Shown: positions 1 to 13,441 of the stretch, piece after piece
How positions within the stretch are numbered: position 1 is the first letter of the stretch
Layout of the letters: each line of letters opens with the position of its first letter
Assembly: GCA_029204225.1 (NCBI GenBank)
Contig: CM055093.1
Coordinates: 46,234,338 to 46,298,337, forward strand
Source of the DNA: Diphasiastrum complanatum
Taxonomy: Eukaryota > Streptophyta > Lycopodiopsida > Lycopodiales > Lycopodiaceae
Length of the DNA: 64,000 nt
Direction of reading: 5' to 3'
Notes under the pieces: generated by a model
What the model saw: only the letters and a program-made list of their open reading frames with translations
Databases searched by the model: none
Told to the model about the DNA's origin: nothing
Made by a program: the position numbers and the translations under genes

Positions 1-19
1 CATTGAAAGGTAGGCAGAC

Positions 20-518
20 TCAGAAGTATACCTTGTGGGCTGTGTGTGCACTCGACTTGATCTTCTTGGAGGAAGTGGTATCGGTTGATGATCCATTTCT
101 TGAATTTGTCGTTGCTGCTAAGTAGTGCAATTCTTCGTCTGTCTTGTTGTTGAGTAGTTGATCGATTATCGACACGCTTGAGCTAGTGGCTCGAATTGTC
201 GTGTTGAAGACAGGTGTTAAAGGTTCACATGGAATTTTGTCCTTGACTTTGAGGTCCATATACTGATCCTCGATAAAGACTGTATCCCTGTTGAACAGAA
301 TCTGTTGGGTATCAAGGTTGTACAACTTGTAAGTCTTGTCAGATGAAGTGTATCCGATAAGGATGGTCTTGAGGCATTGGAAGTCAAATTTATTTCTTGT
401 CTCCTTCGGGATTTGCGCATAGGCGATGCATCCAGATACTCGAAGGTTCTTTAGTGAAGGCTTAGATCCTATCCAAACCTCATGTCGTGTTTTTCTTGAG
501 AGGGCCTTGGTCGAACAA
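20..518 (-). pseudogene. Ty1/copia pol fragment, integrase C-terminus into linker
   Basis: Read on the minus strand from 518 downwards, the translation gives the end of a copia integrase: a CSTKALS...EVW block, a GSKPSLKNLRVSGCIAYAQ block, then an IGYTSSDKTYKLYN block and a RDTVFIEDQY block that leads into the acidic linker before reverse transcriptase. The same blocks occur in the plus-strand copia element at 11.3-11.7 kb (CPTKGLS, GTKPSLSNL, RDVIFIKDRF), so the two belong to related lineages. The fragment continues past the left edge of the window, where the RT would lie. No LTR is visible on the upstream side. Retrotransposon identity is firm; the family assignment rests on these motifs. 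Confidence 0.8.
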
Positions 519-804
519 GAAGGACAAGAGAAATGATATCCATTTTAGTCAATTATCAGATCTCTCATATATGCAATAATCTCTTCCATACTCGATCTTT
601 GAGCCAATATATGGCTAACCCTGGAATGATCCACTAGAAGGCTCGACTAAGATTCATCAGATATGTTCAAGCTACAATGGACCTCTACATCTACTATGGA
701 AATATAGATTCAAACTGTTGGAATTAAGCATCACTCCAACTCTTCAAAATTCAAATCATTCGAGTTCGTCTCAATTCCTGAGCACCAGTACACTATGTAA
801 ATGT

Positions 805-1856
<1,052 letters not shown>

Positions 1857-3130
1857 TTGATCAAAAAATTCAACGATGATGACTTTCACATGTGGAAGTT
1901 CAAGATGAAGATGATACTCACAGAAAAAGAACTCTGGGGATACGTCAATGGTTCAATATCCAAGTCGGCTGAACTTGAAATGCTAACCGCTTGGGAAGCT
2001 AAGGATGACAAAGCTCTTGCCATTGTATCTCTGAATCTTAAAGATTCACGTATAGCTCATGTAGCTAATTGTTCCAGCTCCAAAGAGGCAAGGGACATTC
2101 TTACTAATCTATACGAAACAACAAATGTATTGAATCGTCTCTTCTTGAGGAAGAAGTTCATGTAACTCAAGATGAGTGAAGCAAACTCATGGCACTGATC
2201 ATCTAAACTAGTTCAAATAGCTGCTCAATCAGCTAGCTACAGTAGGTTCACCAGTATCAGATGAAGATGCTAACATGTCTTCCTCCCTCTTACAACAATC
2301 TACTTAGCAATACTCCTGACTTGTCCCTGCAAAAGGTGATATGAAGTTTATTACAGGAAGAAGTAAGAAGAAAAAGCTTATCCACGTCGAATTCGAAGAC
2401 AATTGCTCTCTATTCGAATAAGCAATAGCCCTAGAAGAAGAAATCTTTGAAGGACAAGAAGACTAAAGTTGAGTAAACTGACTTAGACCAGCAATCACAA
2501 CAACACAATCGACAGCATCATAAGCCCAAGACCAAAGTCTTCTGCAAGTACTACAAGAGAACCAATCACGACATCGAGGACTGTCGAGTTCTCAAGCATA
2601 ACGAAGCAAAGAAGAAGATGCAGCAGGATGGAGGATCTGATTCTGCCAAAAACTCTCTCGAAGTTCCAACACTGTTAATGATACAAGATGAATCCATTAG
2701 AAGAGCCATAGATTGGTACCTTGAATCTGGTGCTTCACAGCACATGACTTCATGTAAGTCCTTATTCGAAGACCTCACACCAGCAGATTCGAAGTATGTC
2801 TACTTCGGTGACTCAAGTACACTGCATATTGATGGCAAAGGATCCATTTGCCTTCATCTGCAAAATAATAAATTGACCTTGACCAAGGATGTACTATACG
2901 TACCCAAACTTACCAAAAATTTATTGTCAATCAGCAAGCTCACTAATCAGGACTGCAAAGCCTTGTTCAATTTGAAGCAATGTACCATTTTGGACAAGAA
3001 TGATAAAGAAATCTTCTCTGGAAACAGAGAAGGTAATTTGTACATTTAGGGTCACGAATATGCACTTTCTCCTAATGTGAGTACTTCAAATTTCCAATTA
3101 CAGCATCAAAGATTAGGACACAAAAACATG
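1857..3130 (+). pseudogene. Ty1/copia gag-protease remnant (element B)
   Basis: Three pieces in gag-to-protease order. 1857-2165 encodes a copia gag (UBN2-type) core with FHMWKFKMKMIL, ARDILTNLYET and LFLRKKF motifs. Around 2540-2590 there is a zinc knuckle, FCKYYKRTNHDIEDC, whose second cysteine is replaced by tyrosine. 2618-3049 encodes the protease region with WYLESGASQHMT, VLYVPKLTKNLLSISKL and the GNLYI tail. The catalytic motif reads ESGA where copia has DSGA, so the protease is probably dead. After 3050 the pre-integrase phrase LQHQRLGHKNM is recognisable, then similarity ends. Stops interrupt the frame near 2163, in the stretch 2200-2500 and at 3048. Confidence 0.8.
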
Positions 3131-3400
3131 AGATCAATCTTGTATATGCATCATAACCAAAGAGACAGTTGGCTGAGAAATTTATTGTCTAATATTGGCC
3201 TCAAACAAACTGCTCCGACAATCATCCAGTGTGATAATTAAAGTGCTATTGCATTACCAAGTCATTTGGTTAAGGCATCTATTGTCAGACATTAACCAAG
3301 TTAGTCATTCGAGCTACTTCCATATTTTGCGACAATCAGAGTACAACTGCTTTCTCTGTTAATCTCAGGTATCATTCTTGGAGCAAATGAAATTTCAACT

Positions 3401-3412
3401 TGGTATCAGAGC
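3401..3412 (+). other. LTR-retrotransposon primer-binding site (initiator Met tRNA)
   Basis: TGGTATCAGAGC is the complement of the 3' end of plant initiator tRNA-Met, the usual minus-strand primer site of copia and related elements. It follows a short sequence ending in CA, as an LTR does. I could not find a matching LTR copy elsewhere in the window. Confidence 0.65.
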
Positions 3413-6400
3413 TACAGGGTGTAGCAGGTATGCACGATTCGTTGAAGCTATGGGATAGCGTCTTTCACCAAGAGAAATAGCACTCAAATCATCTCAGGAG
3501 AGAGGACTCCATATGGGGTATCAGCAATCGGATGACAGGAGACAACAAAGTTCCTTCGATCGGAACTTTGGGGAAGATCAGAACGATCGTTGTAGGTGGA
3601 TTCCGGGGAGAATTCACGGAGAAATTGCTCAAAACGGTGTATTGCTTCGGAAAGTGGCTATGACGTAATTTGGCCAGATATCTCTGAGTACTCCGTCAAT
3701 TGGGGAGCGGAGCGGATCAGAGTGGACTGCACGATAGTGGCAACTCAGGGTTGAGTGGATTTTGAAATCCATTTATAGTGGTGGGAGAAAGAAGCACTTT
3801 TGGGAATTAGCTATGGTGGTCAGAATTTCAGAAAAATGTAAAACCACAGATCTTTCTCCATACTCAACGGATTTGAGCACTGTAAATTACTAGCATTGTA
3901 TGGAGAGGCCAACTGATTGCCAGGAGGGCAGGGTCAACCATGAAGCATGTCAAGAGCAATTGTCCTTCTTCTCAACTATGGTGAAAAATGTGCTGCTAGG
4001 GTTTTAATGAGAAAAACCATTGACCTTCCACTTTAGAAAAATGTTTATGAGTCTGTAAAAAGCAACAGATGGGCACCCTAGCATTCCAAAGCAGCAGCTA
4101 AATAGCCGTGGGTGGCCATGGGCAGTGCAAGGAACTAGAGCAGTTTCTCATATTTGCCATAGCTAGCAAGCAAGAAAGCTTGTTGGAGAGAAAGAAGAAG
4201 ATGGAGGGCCGTGGCTAGCTCGCACGCGCCCAGGTGGGATTGGTGTGTAGCACACCCAAGTGCCTAGCGGCTTGAAAATTGAAATCCAACTCACACGGTG
4301 GTCTATAGCCGCATGATCAAAGTGACTGAAGATCAGTGGATCAGATTGCGTGTTGGAGGATGAGGCAAGGCCATTGGATTGGCTTGGAGAGGGACCATGA
4401 AGGTTTGAAGGCCATTATTGAAAATTCTTCATTTAAAATTTTTGATAGAAATGGTTGAAGGGACTTGAAGGGCAAAAAATGCTCTTTCTTCATTAAAAAA
4501 TTTCAGAATGAAAATTCAGCTCGTTTTTGCAAGGCAAATTGGTTTCGGGCCTAACTTTGGCTAGAAGGCACATTTTTTGGCCATCCTTAGGCCAAAATGA
4601 CCCCTAAAACTGGCTGCTCAGAGCCAGCGGATAGAGCGACATCACAGAGCAGGGAGAAATGTGTTTTGGGGTGTTTTCGTCACCATTCCATCAAGCGAAG
4701 TGCGAGTGACCTAGTGATGGGCTACATTCACCATTTGGGTACTGTAGGGCCAAATTTGGGGCAATTTTTGGCTGGTGAAACCTGCTACAGGGTGGTACAT
4801 GAGGCATAATCACTTCTAAATCATTATTACTTCTCTTGACAGAGTAACAGGGTGTTTGGAAGTGGTAAATGTGGCATGGGGCCGAATGGTAGCGGAATTG
4901 TGTGGAGAAGGCTAGTTTTGGCGATAAAAGTGTAGTTTGGCATTATGACTACTCATCATTGGCAACAATTTTGAGAGGGCAAGCAATCATAGGTGAGAGG
5001 TAGGCATGGTATGTCAGTTACAGGTGAAAAATTCTCGTGATTAGGTTCAACTTTTAGAGCTAGAACCAACCAACGTCATGTGGCATCTTGGAGGAACGCT
5101 CTCACAGGTATGATCGGTAGTGGCATTGTCGAGTCAGGTGATAGCTACATTGACACACGCATATGTAGCCTGAAATGGAGGAGAATATGGGCTAGCTTGG
5201 AGGTACACACATTTTGGCGGTCACAGGTGATGGAGGTGCGAGGTGGTGCCAGTTGAAAGCCATTCGGCAAGATAGTGGACTTGCGTTGGACGAGCTGTGT
5301 GTGGGACACATGGAGGATGAAGAACGGGTCAATAATCACACTTTGGAGACTCTTGGTGAGTGGTAAGTGTGATGATTTTGCAGTTTTGCAGTTGGTAAGT
5401 CAATTTTGATCAAGCCATTTTAGCTGTGGAGCAGTGTATCAGGGTTGTCATCAAAGAGATACACTTCAACTACCTATTCTGGGTAAGTCAAGTCAATTTG
5501 CCATATCAGTATTGCATCAGGAATGCAGATTCCAGTGATAGCAGGGTGCAGATCGTTTGGTTTGGGCCATGGAAGATCTCACAGGTTCATTTGAAGGGAT
5601 ATTGGCATGCACAGTTATGTGAGGAACTTGATGGTGGCTTTGGAGTTCACATCTTAGTGTATTCTCAGGGAGTGGTTTGGAACCATTTACAGGAGCAGCT
5701 TGGAGCTAGCTTGGGGGAATACAGGTGGGCACTACAGGGTAGATGCTCAGATCTTTGTGATTAGGGATGGCATTGGGATACCTGGTAGGGATAGCATTAC
5801 AGGATGACATGGGATGATCATCAGGGGGTAGCTATTTCATATTGGACTTGAGTCATTGGATAGGACTTACAGGGGCGATTCATGATGGAATCAAAAAGCT
5901 GCAAACACAAATGGGCAAAGCATGAAGCTTTGGGAGCCAGCTCTAGGTTGGAGAGCTGATGGAGATTGCACGGTTGGGTGTGATCGGAGGGCAAGCACCA
6001 TGATGGGTGTTTTGCTAGAGATCTACAATAGGGGACACTGATGGCGAGGACTTCATGGTGTGCTCATTGGGAGTACATGTTGGCATTACAACAGGGAGCC
6101 AGTCATTGGCATTGGCATCGATGGGGAGACATCTACCATTACGGACGTGGATGATCTATCTATAGCTTTCATGCAGTTGGCTATGTTTGCAGGAGTCTAA
6201 GCTTGGCACAGGTGTTGGAATTTCCATGGTGTAGATTCTCAGGTGGTGAGATCAGGGATAAGCCTAGAGGAAGTCACTCAAAGCTATATACCTCAGTACG
6301 ATTAGAGAGACAACAGTCTCGGGATCCCATGAGCGGCGACTCAGGGACAGGCTTGCGTTGGCATGGTGTCGAGTGGCACATAGCCAGGGAGAGCGAGTAG

Positions 6401-8080
6401 ATGCTAGGGGCCAGGTGGAGCAGGTGATGCTTTGAAGTTCGGGTTGTCTAGCAGGATGGTGACCAGGATCGAAGCCATCAAGTGAGCACAATATGTGCAT
6501 GACGAGTCCATTGGGGTGGCACTCAGGGAGATGCTACAATTGTTTATGTATGATATATCATTTGATGTATGGACGATGTTCTTCAACTGGTGCATCATGT
6601 GTGGTGACCTAGGGATAGGTCAAGCCTACTTGGAGATAGGTGGCATGGAGTGTACCTGGGGTGTTACATATCCTGAGGGCATGGAGTGCATTACGGGATG
6701 ATGTGGATCCAGCATGTGCATGGTTGTGAGCCAGTAGTAATGGAGATGGTTGCTCAGGGAGTGACAACTGATACTTTGGCGAGTGATCAGGTGAGTTGCA
6801 TGGTTATATGCATAGTGATCTCTAGGTTGACATCACATGTTGTTTATATCCATCATTATTTGGTAAGCAGGATGCAGCTTTTGGTTAGATCCAGTTGGAG
6901 TCTAGTTGCACTACAGGTGGACAGATTCTTGGGGAGCTATCAGCGGGTAATGGATACTTGGTGATCAGATGGTACATGGTACATGGTTCTGGAGCTATCC
7001 TACCTGATATGTTATGGATCGTGGGTGAGTTTCACATCGCGATGGTGGATCTAGTTTGCATTTGCTTTGGCTTGGACACTATGATGGATGTGGTGGTGAG
7101 ATAGGCTCCTTGGTGAGAGGCCTATATATTGGTCAAATCAGAGTTGGCAACGTCAAGCATGGGAAGTTGAGCCTACATGGGATGTAGGAGAGGCAAACTA
7201 TCATTAGTATCTCTGGGAGATAGACGGGCTACTCAGGTATAGCCTATGGTGAGGTTTGTGTACTTTCATTCATTGAGTCCTTGGTAGACTCTTGTGTTTG
7301 GAGCATGGAGAATGAATGGGGATCAGCTTTCAGGACTTATGGGACAGTTGGATATGCTTGGATGTGAGGGCATCTTGCCATGGTTGAGGATCTGATTTGG
7401 TGACCAGTGATGTAGCAGGAGATCTACAGGTGGCACAAGTGTTGGTATGATAGGATACCACTTATGGGCAGGCCTTGGTCATGTATTTGACGCTTTATCA
7501 TTCATGTTGGTTTGCTTGAGTGTGTGTGGGCTTGCATGTTACCTTGTCACGTGAGTCTAGATCTGAGTCGGAGTTCTATGTAGTTGTGCATTTGCTACGT
7601 TTGAAACAAAGTAGTCATTTTATGCTCATTGACTTGTCATTGTCTACTAGCTGTCTATCTAGTGAGGGTGCAATCTTATGGTGGTAGTAAGATTTCCTTA
7701 GGTTGATCAATAGCTCATGTATGTCAACTTTACAGGTCTGTGCTTGTAAGTGTCTAATAGGATGTCAGTATAGTTAGATGGATGATGTAATTCTCATGGT
7801 GGCAGTGGGATTTTATCAGTTGAGCCATGTTGCTCATGTGGTCCACTTGTGTTTCAAGTTGGATGGGGACGAGTCAGTTGGTCGAGAGTGTGGTAGACTC
7901 TTAGTATGAGCATTGTGTTTACATGATACTTTGTGAGTCAAACCTGGTGGTTTGTTGGTGTGCTTGAGTGTGAGTCAAGTACAGGGTAGCAAGGATATGC
8001 ATAACATCTTTTGGACACTATAGACGTTGCTACAATTCGTATTTCTTTACTCTTATCACATTTGAGCTTAAGGGAGAGAA
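3413..8080 (+). mobile_element. Non-coding LTR-retrotransposon interior (LARD-like)
   Basis: Between the primer-binding site and a purine run at 8070-8080 (AAGGGAGAGAA, a candidate polypurine tract) lie 4.7 kb without any recognisable gag or pol. The longest open frames (112 aa at 5426-5764, others 60-90 aa) have no family motif and overlap each other. The base composition is markedly G/T-rich on this strand from about 4.6 to 8.0 kb. The pattern fits a large retrotransposon derivative, an LTR element with no coding capacity, but the paired LTRs were not demonstrated. An old, heavily mutated coding element is the alternative. Confidence 0.4.
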
Positions 8081-8589
8081 TTAGAAATCAGTTTTGATCT
8101 GACTCATTAGTATAGGCTCTAAATGTGATGATGTAATTATTGTACAACTTATTTGGTTTGTTGTATATGGTTGTGATCGAGACGTGACCAGTTAGGATAT
8201 ATTGATCGGACATCCCATAGCCGACTACTTGGGTTAGCTGAGTAGCCACACATAGGAGAAATTAGCCTCTATAGAGTTATTTATAGTACTTGCTATACTT
8301 GGGGGCATGTCCCTAGTTTTTCGGTCGAATTTGGCCATATTGGGCCCGCCGACCTTAGTTTGACAGGTGGTAGGCCAATTTTAGGACACCTACCTTTTCA
8401 TGCAGTTTGTGAAAACTCTATATGTACAGTATTTCTTTGTAATCTATTAACTTTTGTTGTGCCATCTATGAGAGCTTGTGAGGAGTGGCTATGGTGATTG
8501 TGTGATGTAATCTGCATACTGCACTAGATTCTATCGAAATTCCAACTCAAAGCCACCGACTTGCATTAATTCATCAACAAGTAATTTCT

Positions 8590-9272
8590 GAGAAGTCCTA
8601 ACTGGATGGATGCCAACACATCATAGCCAACTGGATGACGCGTTTGATGACCTAATTACTTAGTATGAATAGTTGTTCATATTCCTACATCTTAAGCATT
8701 GAAGCATGAAGATCAATCATCAAGTATTGAATAGTTAGCGTTCTCTCTCTCAAGCCTGCGAGCTTGGACACTCCTGAGTATTCTAGCTCACTTCTTTAGA
8801 GTTGATTAGATATTGCTATTGCGCTTACTGCTTATCAACATTGTGCCTAATGTAGATTATTTCAGCTGCTCAGAGATAGCTTAGAGTACACGGCTTTGAT
8901 CAGCAACTTGTTGTACTCATTTACATCTGTTTCGTTTTCATACTGAATCGATACTATCTTCTTATTGCGTTCAGGTTTGTCTCCAAATGTATGCATTTTT
9001 ATAGTTCTTCACGACTACTTATTTGTCTGATAATTCAATGCTTAAATGTTTGGCTAAGTAATCATTGTAGTACTAATGATTTCAAAGTTTGTTATTATAA
9101 GATCAAACATGATTTCTATCATTATTGTTTTGTTCGAAATTGATAGGCGTAGTTATGCATAGAGAAAGAGAAAGATAGTTTATTTCGTTGCGCACGATAA
9201 GTTTTAATTCTTGTCGTTTGAATTCTTTTTATTTGATTCTATTTGACCTATCTTCTCACACACCTCTTTCCA
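8590..9272 (+). mobile_element. 5' LTR of copia element A (left boundary approximate)
   Basis: The right end is fixed by a CA immediately before the primer-binding site at 9276. The 3' half from about 9069 recurs at 12116-12290, downstream of the pol remnant. The whole region, including an AGTATGAATAG TATA-like block, also aligns with the inverted copy at 18476 to about 19250 (AGTATAAATAG there). The left limit is only where similarity to that inverted copy fades. A run shared with both other copies includes the phrase GATAGGCGTAG near 9145. Confidence 0.7.
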
Positions 9273-9275
9273 ACA

Positions 9276-9287
9276 TGGTATCACGCG
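9276..9287 (+). other. Primer-binding site of copia element A
   Basis: TGGTATCACGCG follows the LTR end directly; its first eight bases match the initiator-Met tRNA complement. The related inverted copy has TGGTATCAGAAC at the equivalent place. Confidence 0.6.
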
Positions 9288-9483
9288 TTGATTCTCCAAG
9301 GCCTAATACTCTATCAGAGTGCAAGCTCTTAAACTTGATATCTTTTGCGATATCAAATTATTCTTTAGTTCAAATCAATTTGTTTTGATATCAGAGAATT
9401 GATTTCCACAGCACAGTATCTCTCTTAATGTCGACAGACTAAAGTTCCAGATAGATTCTCAAAGTAAAGTCGGTCTTATCGCA

Positions 9484-12115
9484 GAAAAGCTGAATGGATC
9501 CAATTATCATTTATGAAAATTTAAGATGAAGACCTTGCTAATCGCCAATGAGTTGTGGGATGTTGTTACAGGTATCGAAGTAAAGTCTAAAAACAACACA
9601 GTAGACTCAAAATGGAAATTGAAGGATGGCAATGCCTTCGCGCTTATTATCCTCAATATATCAAATACTCAAATTGGCCACGTAGCTGAAGCCAAAACTT
9701 CAAAAGAAGTTTGGGACATCCTGAGCTCACTATATGATGTGAGAGACGTAACTACCAAGTTACATCTTCGAAAAAAATTCTTCACACTCAAGATGTCGAA
9801 TAATGATTCTCTTCATAATCATATTAACCAGTTTAAGAATCTCTTGCAACAGATGGCCGTTAGTCATAGACGATCAAGATGCAATTATGACATTGCTTTC
9901 AAGTTTGTCCTCTACATATGAAAATTGGGTGATGATCATCACGACACACTCAGACTTAACTCTTACCAGAGTTATCACTATGTTGCTGCAAGAAGATAAT
10001 TGAAGAAGTCAAGACACTCCGTCTACCTCTTCATCTCATGCTCTATATGTCAACAAAGGCTCGAAACGATAGAAGCAGAAAAGCTCTAAGCAGTCTACAT
10101 CGAATCAAAAATAGACTCGAAGTCAAGAACAATCATCGAATCCACATTCATCAAAGAAGAAGATGTTTTGCAAGTATTGCAAATGCAACCAGGATTGCCG
10201 AATTCTCAAAGCGAAGAATGCAGCCAAGCAACCTGATCAACAAGCAAATATAGTTACAACATCTCCTAAAGAAGTTGAAATGGACTAAGACACTTTTATG
10301 GTCAAAGACAAATATGCGAATTCGGATGATTCGTGGTTTCTGGATTCCGGAGCTACGCAACATATGACCAATCATCGTGAGATTTTTCATTCCTATATGT
10401 TTTACAACACAAAGAAGTATGTTCATCTTGGTGATAATAGCACTCACACTATCGAAGGTGAAGGTACTGTATTCCATCATGATCAATTCAAACTAATGTC
10501 AAAAGTCTTGTATGTTCCTAAATTCTCTACAAATTTGTTATCAGTAAGTAGAATTATAGATTTAGGTCATAAGGTGGAGTTTGAGTCTGATCAATGCAGA
10601 ATTATCGATAGGAGTAATAAGATCCTTGCACTCGGCAAGAGGCATGGATACTTATATAGATTGGCACATTGTTATTCTGATTCTAATCAAGCCTTGAAAA
10701 CATCTATTCTTGTCAATAAAGCATTACTATGACATCATCACTTAGAACACTTGAATTATGCATCTGTTTTGAACATGTCCAGACAATCCCTAGCACTTGA
10801 TCTCGACTATCCTTCTGGAAAAGTCAATCTCCCTGTTCTTGGAAAGCAGACTAGGATTCCTTTTAGATCGAGTCATAGACATGCAGCAAAAAGTCTGTTA
10901 GATGCTGTTCATTTAGATATATGTGGACCTATGCAAACTCCATCATTGCTAGATGCAAAATATTTCATTATCTTTATTGACGAATTCTTTAGAAGGACAG
11001 TTGTTTACTTCATTAAGAAGAAATCAGAGGCTTTCATCAGACAATTCAAAGAGCATGTAGAAAATCAAACTGACAAACGAATCAAAGCACTGAGGTCTGA
11101 CAACGGGGGAGAATATATCTCCACCGAATTTAAGAAGTAAAGCCTCAAGAATGGCATTGAGCAACAATACATTACCTCCTATTCGCCTCAGTCAAATGGT
11201 CTTGCTGAAAGAAAGAACAAAACCTTAGTCGAATCGACAAAGTGCATGTTATCACATGCGTCACTTCTAAAGTCCTTCTGGGCTGAAGCTGTATCAACAA
11301 CAAACTATAATCAGAACATATGTCCTACTAAAGGTCTCTCAGACAAAATACCATTCGAAGTTTGGACAGGTACCAAACCTTCTTTATCAAACTTATGAGT
11401 TTTTGGATGTATTGCTTATGCCCAGATTCCTCATGATCTTAGGAAGAAACTCGACTTTTAGAGTATCAAATGTATTTTCATCAACTACACTACTTCAGAT
11501 CAAGCTTTCAAGTTGTTCGATCCCATCGAGTCGAAGATATTCACTAGCAGCCGAGATGTCATCTTCATCAAAGATCGGTTTATCAACCTCAAGGGAAAAG
11601 GCAAAGCCCATGTAGTTGACTTGTCTGACTCGTCCGACATATTGAACTTCGAAGTTCCTCAGTCGACTATTGTCATCGAAGGTCCAAGCTCATCTACTTT
11701 CAACGAACAACATATCAATGACAAATTCGAAGATGATGATGTTGCAATTCAGCAACTACAATATGATGAAAATGATCAACTTCCTCTATTCCCTAGAAGA
11801 TCATCAAGAACTAGCAGACCAACTATTACGTATATCGATGAGTCAGCAACCTATCTTGTTTAGACAATTGTCAAAGAGGCACTCAGTCAGCCCGATTCCG
11901 ATCTCTGAAAAGAAGCTATGGATAAAGAGTATCCATCTCTTATCAAGAACCAGACATGGACGATTGTTTGACGATTGTCGAATTATCCGCTAGCAGAAAT
12001 GTAGTTGATTGCAAATGGATTTTTAAAGTCAAGTACAAACCAGACGAAAGCATCGACAGAAGAAAAGCCCGACCTGTTGCCACAAGATCTTCTCACATAT
12101 ACAACAGTACTAATG
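9484..12115 (+). pseudogene. Ty1/copia gag-protease-integrase pseudogene (element A), RT truncated
   Basis: In order: gag core (9526-9921, then shifted frame to 10003) with KEVWDILSSLYD and LHLRKKFFTLKM; a zinc knuckle remnant near 10160-10200 (FCKYCKCNQDC); protease with an intact LDSGATQHMT (10345-10375) and VLYVPKFSTNLLSV; pre-integrase DIGHL-like region; integrase core (10,900-11,250) with LDICGPMQTPS, the RSDNGGEY motif and SPQSNGLAERKN; integrase tail and linker (11,300-11,860); and the first RT motif CKWIFKVKYKPDESIDR near 12,012-12,060. At least five stops or frameshifts break it (about 9890, 10285, 10730, 11138, 11860). RT proper and RNase H are missing: the sequence passes at 12115/12116 straight into LTR. 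It cannot be autonomous. Confidence 0.88.
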
Positions 12116-12287
12116 ATTTCAAAATCAGTTACTATAAGATCGAACGTGATTTCTATCACTATTGCTTTGTTCGAAATTGATAGGCGTAGTTATGCATAGA
12201 GAAAGAGAAAGATAGTTTATTTTGTTGCGCACGATAAGTTTTATTTCTTGTCGTTCGAATTCTTTTTATTCGATTCTATTTGACCTA

Positions 12288-12290
<3 letters not shown>
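12116..12290 (+). mobile_element. 3' LTR fragment of copia element A
   Basis: Aligns closely with 9069-9250 of the 5' LTR, so it corresponds to the downstream part of the LTR only; the upstream part, with the polypurine tract, is deleted. It ends in a CT-rich run (12291-12320) instead of the LTR terminus seen at 9260-9272. Confidence 0.8.
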
Positions 12291-12319
<29 letters not shown>

Positions 12320-12417
12320 TAGGTTGGGTGTGAATAGCTTTGGGAAGGTGCTCGGGCCTCCAAAGTCTCTCTTAGCAGTTTGCTCAGCTTAATACTTATT
12401 TTTTGGGAGTTCACATC

Positions 12418-12426
12418 AAGGGGGAG
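12418..12426 (+). other. Candidate polypurine tract
   Basis: AAGGGGGAG followed by TATTAGA resembles the tract before a copia 3' LTR. It lies outside element A's truncated LTR, so it would belong to a different element. No matching LTR was found. Confidence 0.25.
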
Positions 12427-12514
12427 TATTAGATTTCATTCTTGAAATCATTTGTAATGTGGAATTTTATGTATAGTTTGCAATTTTACTCGCATTATTG
12501 AAAATTCATCTCCT

Positions 12515-12760
12515 TTGCTTTGGAAACATATGGATGTCTTCAAAAGAAATTTAATGATTTTTTGTTGTTGTGAAATGCAAGGTCAAAATGTTACGTTACC
12601 ATCCGCCATTGTATCTTTCTCTCGTCAACGTATTTATGTTGCATTGCAATGTTCACAAGTGCTTTCAATTCTTCGATGCGCTCAATTTGTAGGAGCGGCT
12701 GTTTCAAAGCTTCATGCATTACCTGTTAGTGAAACTATTCTAGTTAGTGACTTACATCAA
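12515..12760 (+). pseudogene. Helitron-type (Pif1 family) helicase C-terminal remnant
   Basis: The frame contains QGQNVTLPSAIVSFSRQRIYVAL. In Helitron and Pif1 helicases the last conserved motifs read SQGQT...F..GQ.YVALSR with about 20 residues between QGQ and YVAL, which is what is seen here (19). After IYVAL the usual SR is replaced by QC. Upstream helicase motifs and the Rep domain are absent, and I could not identify a CTRR 3' end with its hairpin. A chance match over this short stretch remains possible. Confidence 0.45.
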
Positions 12761-13103
12761 GTAGTAACTTTGAGTAATTATTCAAGGTTCTATATTTTAT
12801 TAGGCTTTTTAGCTTAATTACTTTTTGCCATTTTGCATTATCATTCTATATACTTTCATCTTTTTGTACATTGATTGGTGTTTTCGCCTTTCACAAAGTA
12901 TGCATAGGCACTATCAAGTGCCCATCCAACGATCTAGCAAGTTTATGTGAGTTATTTACAATTGTAGGAAATGAGTCTAAGTCAATCAAAATTGAACTAG
13001 AGATACAGTCTCCCCATACCATACATCTAAAGGTGTGGATAACATTTATCGATCAGGGAGTACGGTTTGGAAGGTAAAACATCCTTAGGATCACACAATT
13101 ATT
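12761..13103. other. Non-coding spacer upstream of CAS
   Basis: No gene, repeat or recognisable motif was seen here; AT-rich sequence between the helicase remnant and the tandem repeats. Confidence 0.4.
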
Positions 13104-13298
13104 GGGACACTCTCTCTCATTTAAGCTGCATCGTTGAATAGGCACCATGCATTCATATCCTTGCATGTTGGGACACACTCTCTCACTTAAGCTGCATCGT
13201 TGAATAGGCACCAGGCATTCATAGCCTATGCATGTTGGGACACTCTCTCTCACTTAAGCTGCATCGTGACACCAGACATTCATAGCCTATGCATGTTT
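13104..13298. repeat. Three tandem 66/67-bp repeats in the CAS upstream region
   Basis: Units begin at 13104, 13170 and 13237, each starting GGGACAC and containing TTAAGCTGCATCGT, a CACCAxGCATTCATA block and GCATGTT. The third is a few bases shorter through a small deletion after GCATCGT. They end about 345 bp before the CAS start codon, inside what is likely its upstream regulatory region. Confidence 0.9.
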
Positions 13299-13441
13299 CC
13301 ACCTCGGGCGATTTTGCCATGTTTAATAATACATGGATTTTCCTCACAAAAAGAGAAGTCTATGAGGATGCTAGGGGCTTCTCCCCTTAAAAGTACTCAC
13401 ATATATTAAGGCAATGTATGTGCCTCTCACTTTGCTCTCAC

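Noticed and set aside
4597-7104. Several 64-112 codon frames as possible genes
   Set aside because: They overlap in different frames and strands, share no motif with any family and lie in compositionally biased DNA between LTR-element signals.
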